DNA from: JBBSEZ01 sp038239195
GTDB taxonomy: Bacteria; Planctomycetota; Planctomycetia; Gemmatales; Gemmataceae
DNA length: 11,723 nucleotides
Reading direction: 5' to 3'
Assembly: GCA_038239195.1 (NCBI GenBank)
Contig: JBBSEZ010000319.1
Location: forward strand, 1-11,723
Shown: one piece after another, positions 6,021 through 11,723 of the stretch
Layout: each line of letters opens with the position of its first letter
Position numbering within the stretch: position 1 is the first letter of the stretch
The notes under the pieces: generated by a model
The model's database searches: none
What the model was told of the DNA's origin: nothing
Seen by the model: only the letters and a program-made list of their open reading frames with translations
Position numbers and translations under genes: made by a program

Positions 6021-7397
6021 ATGCTTCGCTCGAATCGGGCACTGCCGCCTCTAGTCGTTGGCGCGGTTTTGCTTTGTCTCGTGGCGCCGGTGTCGATGCC
6101 GGGGGCCGCCCCGGGGAACGTCGAGACCGCAGCCGAACGAGGCAAGAAGTTGCTGCTGGGGCGCATCTACAACCCGCCGACGATGCCCCCGCAAGCGTAC
6201 GCCAACGCCTGGAAGCACTGGGGCCTTGCACGCAAGCCCGCCCCGGCCGACTACTCGCGCCTCTTCCTGGAGCGCTACGGGCTGCACGCGGCGCCCTACC
6301 CCAACGGCGGGCTGCCGATGGGCATGCGCGCCGGCGAGGTGAACCTCGGCCTGACGAAGCGCAAGGGCCTGACCGTCGATTGCCTGGTCTGCCACGGCGG
6401 GTCGATCGCCGGCCAGTCCTACGTCGGGCTCGGCAACGCTTCCCTCGATTACCAGGCCTTCTACGAAGAGCTGGCCGGGCCCGAAGGCCGCCGCGTGCGC
6501 CCGCCCTTCCGCTTCAGCAACATGCGCGGCACCAGCGAGGCGGGGGGCATGGCCGTCTTCCTGCTCGGCTACCGCGAGCCCAACCTGCAACTGCGCCTGC
6601 GCCGGATCGACCTCGAATTGCAGGACGACCTCTGCGAGGACGTGCCCGCGTGGTGGCTGTTGAAGAAGAAGAAGACCATGTATCACACCGGCGGCGCCGA
6701 CCAGCGCTCGGTGCGCTCGCTGATGCAATTCATGATGGGCCCGCTCAACTTCCCCTCCGACTTCCACAAGGCCGAGGGCGACTTCAAGAACATCCGAGCC
6801 TTCCTGCTCTCGCTGGAGCCGCCCAGGTATCCTCTGCCGATCGACCGGCCCCTGGCGGCCCGGGGCGAGAAGTTGTTCCTCGACAACTGCGCGCGCTGCC
6901 ACGGCACCTACGGCGAGAAGTGGACGTACCCCAACAAGATCGTGCCGATCGAGCAGATCGGCACCGACCGGCGCCGCTACGACGGCATCGGCAAGAAGTT
7001 TGGCGAGTACTACAACAAGAGTTGGTTCGCGGGCGATTACAAGACTATCGAGACGGCCGGCTACCAGGCCCCGCCGCTCGATGGCATCTGGGCCACCGCC
7101 CCCTACTTCCACAACGGCTCGGTGCCCACGGTCTACCACGTGCTCAACTCGAAGGCGCGGCCCAAACTCTTCACGCGCTCCTACAAGACCGACCTGGAGG
7201 CCTACGACGCCCAGAAGCTCGGCTGGAAGGTGAAGGTGCTCGACAAGGCGCCCGACGCGAAGACGACCTCGCCGATCGACCGGCGCAAGGTCTACGACAC
7301 CTCGGTGCCCGGCCGCGGCAACGGCGGACACACCTTCGGCGACAAGCTGACCGAGGAACAGCGCCGGGCGGTGATCGAGTATCTGAAAACGCTGTGA
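6021..7397 (+). CDS. Exported di-haem c-type cytochrome, RoxA / cytochrome c peroxidase-like
   Basis: This 458-residue protein has a Sec signal (VVGAVLLCLVAPV, about residues 11-23) and two c-type haem attachment motifs, CLVCH (121-125) and CARCH (290-294). It should be periplasmic or surface-exposed and do electron transfer or oxidation. The C-terminal half reads like the di-haem peroxidase / rubber-oxygenase (RoxA) superfamily: NCARCHGTYG, YPNKIVPIEQIGTD, APPLDGIWATAPYFHNGSVP and a closing TFGDKLTEEQRRAVIEYLKT. The first-haem region, LVCHGGSIAGQSYVGLGN, resembles planctomycete cytochromes as I recall them. The substrate is unknown; peroxidase, oxygenase or simple electron carrier are all possible. 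GGAGGG at 6005-6010 precedes the ATG by 10 bases. The gene is monocistronic: divergent from the GNAT gene and convergent with the vWA gene, its TGA abutting a hairpin. Confidence 0.88.
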   Translation: MLRSNRALPPLVVGAVLLCLVAPVSMPGAAPGNVETAAERGKKLLLGRIYNPPTMPPQAYANAWKHWGLARKPAPADYSRLFLERYGLHAAPYPNGGLPMGMRAGEVNLGLTKRKGLTVDCLVCHGGSIAGQSYVGLGNASLDYQAFYEELAGPEGRRVRPPFRFSNMRGTSEAGGMAVFLLGYREPNLQLRLRRIDLELQDDLCEDVPAWWLLKKKKTMYHTGGADQRSVRSLMQFMMGPLNFPSDFHKAEGDFKNIRAFLLSLEPPRYPLPIDRPLAARGEKLFLDNCARCHGTYGEKWTYPNKIVPIEQIGTDRRRYDGIGKKFGEYYNKSWFAGDYKTIETAGYQAPPLDGIWATAPYFHNGSVPTVYHVLNSKARPKLFTRSYKTDLEAYDAQKLGWKVKVLDKAPDAKTTSPIDRRKVYDTSVPGRGNGGHTFGDKLTEEQRRAVIEYLKTL

Positions 7398-7458
7398 GGT
7401 TAGCGACGCTTCGCAGAAGCGCCTTCGGCCCAACGCTTCTTCGAAAGCGTCGCTAACC
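7398..7458. terminator. Long hairpin, probable bidirectional terminator or palindromic repeat
   Basis: The left arm 7398-7421 (GGTTAGCGACGCTT then AGAAGCG) pairs with the right arm 7434-7458. Fourteen outer and seven inner base pairs are perfect, separated by a 3/4-base internal mismatch, with a 12-base loop. The stem begins on the base after the cytochrome TGA and ends seven bases before the stop of the converging vWA gene. A short TTT follows on the plus side and no T-run on the minus side. It is unusually long for a simple terminator and may be a copy of a dispersed palindromic element. Confidence 0.65.
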
Positions 7459-7465
7459 TTTCCCC

Positions 7466-8995
7466 TCACGGCTTGCTCATCCCCACAAAGCTCCCCTCGT
7501 GTTCGCGCGCCAGCGCCCACAGGAACGACCCGAGGTCCGGGCTCTCGTAGAAGAACCCGATCGCGTTGATCCGCACCTTCGGCCTGTCCCGCATCGAGCG
7601 GTTCCAGTCCATCCGCAACTTGTCGCGCACGTGCCGGCCCAGCAGCTGGCCGCGGCGCTCTTCCGACAGGCTGTCGCTGTTTTTCGGCAGGCCCGGGCCC
7701 TGGTTCGGCAGGCCGTCCGACAGCAGATACACCGTGTCCACCGCCTCGGCGAGTTTGCGGTACTCGAACGCCTTCTCCAGCGCCACGTACATGTTCGTCC
7801 CGCCCTTGGGCTTGATCGCCTTGAGCGCCTTCAGGGCGTTGCCCGCGGCGTTCGGCCCCGCGTCGATCCAACGGCCCTCGTTGCCCAGCGGGTAGGCCGT
7901 CGTGCTCGCGAACGCGATGATCTGGAACTTCTCCAGGTTCGGCAGGCTGCGAATCAACTGCGCCACCGAGTTGCAGACCTCCAGCCACTTGTTCGGCGCC
8001 GTCGTGTTCTCGTCCAGCAACTCCATGCTGCCCGACGTATCGACCAGAAAGATCACGTGCTTCCCCGTCAGGGCGATGCCAGCGAACTTGCTCTCGTTGG
8101 CCGTCCGCACCCGCACGACCTCGCTCTGAAGCGCCTTTTTCTCGCCCTGCAACGTCACGATGGAGCGCGAGACCACGCCGAGCGCCGCGTCGCGCTCCAG
8201 CAGTCGCTTATCGAGCGCCAGCGCCCGGGCGTCGGCCAGTTCCCACTTCTCGCGGTAGGCCCGAGCGGCCGCCAACTCCTTTTCCCGGGCGGCGAGCGTC
8301 AGCCGCACCGTGCGGCTCACCGAGCGCAGCTCTTCCAGGTTGCGCGTCAGCCCCTCCAGTTCCTTGGTCCGCCGCGCCAGGTCCTGCTGCAACTCGCGGA
8401 CGCGCGCCTGTTCGGCCGATTGCGCCTTGCGCGCCCCCTCCAGCTCGCGGCCGCGCTCGCGCACCTCGGCCTCGCGCTGGGCCAGCCGCTTGCTCAGCGA
8501 GTCGGAGCGCTCCTTTTCGCTGGCATACTTCGTCTTCTCGCCGGCCAGCTTCGCCTCGCCGGAGCGCACGTCCGACTCCAGAGCCAGCACGCGCGCGGCC
8601 GTCGTCTTCAGGTTCTTCGAGAGGCTCGCCACCTGTCCCTTCCGCTTCGCCACGTCCGCCAGCAGCGTGGTGCGCTCCCCCTCCAGGTTGCGGATGCGGG
8701 CGTCGAGGGCAGCGAGCTGGGCGTAGGCGCTCTCGCGGTCGGCACGGACTGCCGACAGGTGGGTGCTGGTGAGGTCGTGCTCCGAGCGCAGGGCGGCCAG
8801 CTTGCCGTCTCTCTCCTCGCGGTCGGTGCGGGCCTTCTCTTGCAGGACGGCGGCCTCGCGGTCGCGTTCCTCGACGTCGTCCTCGTGCTGCTTGGCGTTA
8901 AGCAGCCAGAGCAGGATGACGCAACCCAGGGCGCAGCAGAGCACGTCCACCATGGACAGGCTGAAGATCGACGGGGTGCGGTGGCGGACGCGCAT
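7466..8995 (-). CDS. Membrane-anchored coiled-coil protein with C-terminal von Willebrand factor A domain; ExbD/MotB-like N-terminus
   Basis: The 509-residue protein has three parts. Residues 1-34 form a short basic cytoplasmic stretch and a single membrane helix, SMVDVLCCALGCVILLWLL (14-32). Its Asp17 sits where ExbD, TolR and MotB carry their ion-binding aspartate. Residues about 35-300 are a long, highly charged coiled coil rich in Glu, Arg, Lys and Ala. Residues about 312-509 are a vWA domain with a complete MIDAS metal site: D319-T-S321-G-S323, T400 (GGTNMY) and D427 (LLSDGLPN). The helix should place the coil and vWA domain in the periplasm. It is the third gene of the operon with the TolQ-like and Hsp70-FHA genes. 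The start is well fixed by AAGGAGG (9001-9007) five bases before ATG. No OmpA or peptidoglycan-binding domain is present. Confidence 0.9.
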   Translation of the reverse strand: MRVRHRTPSIFSLSMVDVLCCALGCVILLWLLNAKQHEDDVEERDREAAVLQEKARTDREERDGKLAALRSEHDLTSTHLSAVRADRESAYAQLAALDARIRNLEGERTTLLADVAKRKGQVASLSKNLKTTAARVLALESDVRSGEAKLAGEKTKYASEKERSDSLSKRLAQREAEVRERGRELEGARKAQSAEQARVRELQQDLARRTKELEGLTRNLEELRSVSRTVRLTLAAREKELAAARAYREKWELADARALALDKRLLERDAALGVVSRSIVTLQGEKKALQSEVVRVRTANESKFAGIALTGKHVIFLVDTSGSMELLDENTTAPNKWLEVCNSVAQLIRSLPNLEKFQIIAFASTTAYPLGNEGRWIDAGPNAAGNALKALKAIKPKGGTNMYVALEKAFEYRKLAEAVDTVYLLSDGLPNQGPGLPKNSDSLSEERRGQLLGRHVRDKLRMDWNRSMRDRPKVRINAIGFFYESPDLGSFLWALAREHEGSFVGMSKP

Positions 8996-9023
8996 GGGGG
9001 CCTCCTTGTCGCGGCGAGGGCGC

Positions 9024-9043
9024 CCGCCGTGCTTGCACGGCGG
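9024..9043. repeat. Perfect GC-rich palindrome in the FHA-vWA spacer
   Basis: CCGCCGTGC (9024-9032) and GCACGGCGG (9035-9043) form a nine-base stem separated by two bases. It is the main structure in the 59-base gap between the FHA gene stop and the vWA gene start, and ends 16 bases before the vWA ribosome binding site. It could tune expression of the third gene or serve as an RNA processing site. No T-run follows on the transcribed strand, so it is not an obvious terminator. Confidence 0.6.
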
Positions 9044-9054
9044 CGAAATGGGGA

Positions 9055-10599
9055 TCAGCGCGGCCCGCTGGACCGCGTGGCGTTCTGTCCCAGAAAGCGC
9101 AGCACCGGCCCCGCTGGCCCCAGGCGAATCCAGTCGCCGGAGTGCAGGGCGACCTTCTGGCGCACCACCCGGTCGTTCAGGAGCGTTCCGTGCCGGCTGC
9201 GGTCGCACAGGGTGTACGCGCGGCGGTCGAACTGGATCTCGCAGTGCCGGGCCGACACCGTCGGATACAGTTCGCCCTCGAAGACCAGGTCGCACACCGG
9301 GTCGCGGCCCAGCACGAAGCTCGGGCCCGCCAGCAGATGATCGCGCCCGCGGAAGTTGAGCCGCGGCGGGCCTGCGTCGAGCTGGCGCGGCTCGGCCGGC
9401 TGAACGGTCGGCAACAGCACTGCCTCGTGGTGGCCCGCCGGCAGCTCGCCGCGGTGGATGCGCACCGCCAGGCTGTGCGCCGACCGCGCCAGCGCATCCG
9501 GCGACAGCACGCGCAGCGAGATCGCGCCGTCCTGCGGCGCCAAGAGCTCCTCACCGAAGTCGTCGAGGCTCAGGCAGCTCGCCTCGTCGTCTTCCGCCCG
9601 GCCGACGACCACCGATTGCAGGTGCGACTCCAGGGCGGGCACCAGCCCCGGCAAGCGGGCGGCGGCCGGGGTCAGCAGCACCGCCGACACCTCGCCGCAA
9701 CTGGCCGTCGCCGCGCGGAACGCCTGTAGCTCGAGGATGGCCTGGCGCACCAGCGGCAGCCCGAACGCCGTCAGCTCGTCGGGGGGGAACATCAGGTGCT
9801 GATACCACGTTCCCGCCTGAAGGCTTAGTTCCAGCAGCGGGCGCTCGGCCCCCAACTCGAGGTAGCGCGCGAGCTGATCGTGGAGCGATTGCTCGGCCTC
9901 GGCCGACTCGCGGGGGTCGCGCCGGCTCAGGCGAACGCAGCGGTGGGCCACGCCGTCGAGCAAGCGCAGCAGCCAGGCGTTGCGGCCCAGGTGAGGCGAC
10001 GGTTGCACGTAGAGGAGCCGGGCCTGACCCTCGGCCACCTCGACCATCGACCACGTGAGGGCATGCCCGTCCACGTCGGCGACGAGGGCGATGCCGGAAA
10101 AGGTCGTTCCGCTCTCCGGAATGGCGAAGATCGACAGGGCCGCCGCCAGGGGGGACGGCACGGTGCCGAACAGGTGCCAGTGGGCCTGCTCGGCGAGCCG
10201 GCCCACGAGGGCCACCTGGGAGGCGTCGAGGTAGGGCGGCAGCGACAGGGCGACGCCGCTGGCCATCCCGCTCGTGCCGCCGCCGCGCGCTCGTAGAGGC
10301 GCGTTGAGGGCATGGAAGACGAGGCCGAGGGCGGCGCTGGCATCGAGGCGATGTCTCCCGGCGGCCCAGGCGCGGGCGGCGCCGAGGAAGGGCAAGAAGT
10401 CGAGGCAGGCCAGGTGGGGCAAGCGACGGCACAGGGAAGCGCCCGCTCGGCCGACGGCGGGTTGTCGGCCTTCGAGGCTGACGGCCAGCGGCAGGTCGAG
10501 GCTGTCGTCTTCCAGGGGGATCGTGGTGGCGCTGCGCGGTCGAGGCCCGGACACCGCCCGAGCTCGGGTGGCGTTCAGGTCGATGCCGATCAGGCTCAT
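9055..10599 (-). CDS. Degenerate Hsp70-like (actin-fold) domain fused to a C-terminal FHA domain
   Basis: The 514-residue protein joins two modules. Residues 1-about 350 follow the Hsp70 nucleotide-binding domain element by element: IGIDLNAT (4-11) for IGIDLGTT; LPPYLDASQ (120-128) for VPAYFNDAQ; PLAAAL (150-155) for PTAAAL; DVDGHAL (175-181) for DLGGGTF; PSPHLGRNAWLLRLL for the THLGGEDFD helix; VLLTPAAARLPGL for VLVGGSTRIP. The glycine loops and the catalytic Glu of NEPTAAA are gone (Ser149 there), so ATPase activity is doubtful. Residues about 418-505 are an FHA phosphothreonine-binding domain with G431-R432, S449-x2-H452, H-G471-T472 and N475. No membrane segment is seen, so it is cytoplasmic. 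Its ATG overlaps the TolQ-like stop (ATGA), with GAGGAGG (10608-10614) eight bases upstream. It probably reads a phosphorylation signal for the membrane complex. Confidence 0.85.
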   Translation of the reverse strand: MSLIGIDLNATRARAVSGPRPRSATTIPLEDDSLDLPLAVSLEGRQPAVGRAGASLCRRLPHLACLDFLPFLGAARAWAAGRHRLDASAALGLVFHALNAPLRARGGGTSGMASGVALSLPPYLDASQVALVGRLAEQAHWHLFGTVPSPLAAALSIFAIPESGTTFSGIALVADVDGHALTWSMVEVAEGQARLLYVQPSPHLGRNAWLLRLLDGVAHRCVRLSRRDPRESAEAEQSLHDQLARYLELGAERPLLELSLQAGTWYQHLMFPPDELTAFGLPLVRQAILELQAFRAATASCGEVSAVLLTPAAARLPGLVPALESHLQSVVVGRAEDDEASCLSLDDFGEELLAPQDGAISLRVLSPDALARSAHSLAVRIHRGELPAGHHEAVLLPTVQPAEPRQLDAGPPRLNFRGRDHLLAGPSFVLGRDPVCDLVFEGELYPTVSARHCEIQFDRRAYTLCDRSRHGTLLNDRVVRQKVALHSGDWIRLGPAGPVLRFLGQNATRSSGPR

Positions 10600-11462
10600 G
10601 AAACCAACCTCCTCGTCGAGGGGGACATCTCTGGGAGGGGAACGGAGGTCGCCCCGCCACCGCCCGGAACGGCGTCGGGCGCGGCGTCGTAGAGTCGGCC
10701 AATCAGGTGCTCCATCGCGAACTGCTGGCTGTCGAGCACCAGGGCCTCTTCCTCGCGCTGTTGCAGGTGGAGGAAGAACATCACGATCAAGCTCAGGGCG
10801 AGCGAGACGAGCGTGCAGTCGAAGGCGACGTTGAGGTGGCCGGTGGCCTCCTTGATGAAGTCGGCGACGGCCCGCTTGGTTTCCCCGCCGAGCGTGAGGC
10901 TGCCGGCCAGGCCGCGGACGGTGCCGAGAAAGCCGATGGCGGGGATCGCCCAGGCGAGGTAGTGGACCATCGCCATGGACGAGACGAGCCGGCTCATGTC
11001 GAGGTCGGCCTGAGAGCGCACGGTCTCGCCGACCTCGCGGCTGGAGCGGCTCACGGCGTACTTGCCGAGGGCCAGCTTGAGCAGGTTGGCGAGCACGTAC
11101 GGCCCGCGCCTGCCGACCTGCTGGTCGATGCGGCGCTGGAGCAGGCGGGCGTCCTCGGGGAGGATGCAGGCGTCGGGGGGCAGCAGTTCGAGCGCAAAGG
11201 CCCGGCGTTGGCGGCGCGTTTCGAGGTGGCGGGTGAGCAAGATCAAGCCGGCCCACAAGCTGGCGCAGTAGCAGGCAATCTGTTCGGGGCCCAGGAGCAA
11301 GCGGGCCACCCGGTCGGGCGTCCACTTGATGAGGCTGGCCTCGTTGCCGGTGCCAGCGACCCACCACTGGTAGAGGGGGACGCAGACGGCGCCGACCAGG
11401 GCGATGGCGAGGACCAGCAGGGGCCATTCGCGCGTCGGCTTCTGCGAGGGGGTGAAAGCCAT
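10596..11462 (-). CDS. TolQ/ExbB/MotA-type channel subunit
   Basis: The 288-residue protein has the layout of the MotA/TolQ/ExbB family, the pentameric 'A' subunit of ion-driven motors in the inner membrane. Membrane helices are at about 13-35, 57-78, 161-182 and 212-233. The third carries the family hallmark AIPAIGFLGTVRGLAGSL (172-189). The fourth reads AFDCTLVSLALSLIVMFF. Thr181 and Thr217 align with the pore-lining threonines of ExbB and TolQ. The large cytoplasmic loop between helices 2 and 3 (about 79-160) and the C-terminal tail (234-288, QQREEEA then Gly/Pro-rich) fit the family topology. The ATG at 11462 has AGGA eight bases upstream; an in-frame ATG at 11528 would add 22 polar residues. 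It is first in the operon and translationally coupled to the Hsp70-FHA gene by ATGA. Confidence 0.88.
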   Translation of the reverse strand: MAFTPSQKPTREWPLLVLAIALVGAVCVPLYQWWVAGTGNEASLIKWTPDRVARLLLGPEQIACYCASLWAGLILLTRHLETRRQRRAFALELLPPDACILPEDARLLQRRIDQQVGRRGPYVLANLLKLALGKYAVSRSSREVGETVRSQADLDMSRLVSSMAMVHYLAWAIPAIGFLGTVRGLAGSLTLGGETKRAVADFIKEATGHLNVAFDCTLVSLALSLIVMFFLHLQQREEEALVLDSQQFAMEHLIGRLYDAAPDAVPGGGGATSVPLPEMSPSTRRLVS

Positions 11463-11527
11463 TCGACCGTCCTGGTGGGCGAAGTCGTTCAAGGAGCATT
11501 GCAACCAAGAGGCCCGAAGCCCCGTCA

Positions 11528-11556
11528 AGTGTGGACAAGATTCCGACGCCTGTCAA
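11528..11556 (-). promoter_or_regulatory. Candidate promoter of the TolQ-like / Hsp70-FHA / vWA operon
   Basis: On the minus strand a perfect TTGACA (11551-11556) is followed after 17 bases by CACACT (11528-11533), which matches the -10 consensus at three of six positions. It is about 65 bases upstream of the TolQ-like ATG. A second TTGACG at 11523-11528 has no credible -10. Confidence 0.35.
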
Positions 11557-11660
11557 GTCGGACTGCGCGAAGTGGGCAGGCCGGCAGGCCGCGTGGATTG
11601 CCGGGGGTGGCGCCCACGGCGCCGCCGAAACCGAGGTAGGGTGGGCCGTTCCGTGGGGGG

Positions 11661-11684
11661 CCACGCGGTGGGGGGGCCGCGTGG
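11661..11684. repeat. GC-rich inverted repeat upstream of the operon
   Basis: CCACGCGG (11661-11668) and CCGCGTGG (11677-11684) form a perfect eight-base stem around a G-rich eight-base loop, about 200 bases upstream of the TolQ-like gene. The sequence around it (11560-11723) is very G-rich on the plus strand with short repeats of GCGGTGG and CCGCGTGG. I see no gene there. The hairpin could belong to the terminator of an upstream gene outside the window. Confidence 0.4.
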
Positions 11685-11723
11685 GCCGCGCGGTGGATCG
11701 GGCCACCCGAAGTGGGACTCGGG

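Noticed and set aside
7499..9340. 613-codon plus-strand frame opposite the vWA gene
   Set aside because: Antisense shadow of the charged coiled coil, rich in Arg, Gln and Leu. The minus strand has an excellent ribosome binding site and an intact MIDAS motif.
7466..11462. Zorya (ZorAB) or Tol-Pal system
   Set aside because: The TolQ-like protein lacks the long ZorA tail, the B-like protein has a vWA domain and no OmpA-like domain, and no ZorC/D/E, TolB, TolA or Pal gene is present.
9055..11706. Extension of the Hsp70-FHA frame up to 11706 (883 codons)
   Set aside because: The frame stays open across the TolQ-like gene, but the extra sequence is Pro/Arg-rich and featureless. The ATG at 10599 has a strong ribosome binding site and begins exactly at the Hsp70-like IGIDL strand.

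Overview
The window is high-GC bacterial DNA with eight protein-coding genes and no RNA genes, CRISPR arrays or transposases that I can see. A member of the Planctomycetes, probably of the Gemmataceae type, is the best guess. The clues are the five-POTRA BamA (so an outer membrane), a planctomycete-style di-haem cytochrome, a WD40 protein of the kind abundant in that phylum, and a TolQ-like / FHA / von Willebrand A gene set. The assignment is inference from protein style and was not checked against a database.

Left part (1-4753). bamA runs leftwards off the window and lacks roughly its last barrel strands. It is divergent from a WD40 propeller gene ending in a zinc ribbon (2410-3528). The WD40 gene meets a FIST-domain sensor gene (3542-4753, minus) tail to tail, with 13 nt between stop codons.

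Middle (4754-7465). A gene for a degenerate tandem GNAT-like protein (4872-5810, minus) lies upstream of the FIST gene. Between them is a striking AT-rich inverted array of 7-bp units (4770-4874) that also supplies the GNAT stop codon. Divergent from the GNAT gene is an exported di-haem c-type cytochrome (6021-7397, plus) with RoxA / cytochrome-peroxidase-like features. It ends directly at a long hairpin (7398-7458) shared with the converging vWA gene.

Right part (7466-11462, minus). A three-gene operon reads: a TolQ/ExbB/MotA-type four-helix channel subunit; then, by an ATGA overlap, a fusion of a degenerate Hsp70-like fold with a C-terminal FHA domain; then, after 59 nt holding a perfect palindrome, a protein with one N-terminal helix bearing an ExbD/MotB-like aspartate, a long coiled coil and a von Willebrand A domain with an intact MIDAS motif. 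My inference is an ion-driven 5:2-type motor or force transducer whose 'B' subunit carries a metal-dependent adhesion-type domain in place of a peptidoglycan- or TonB-binding domain, with a phosphothreonine-reading pseudo-Hsp70 as regulator. This is the best candidate for an undescribed system here.
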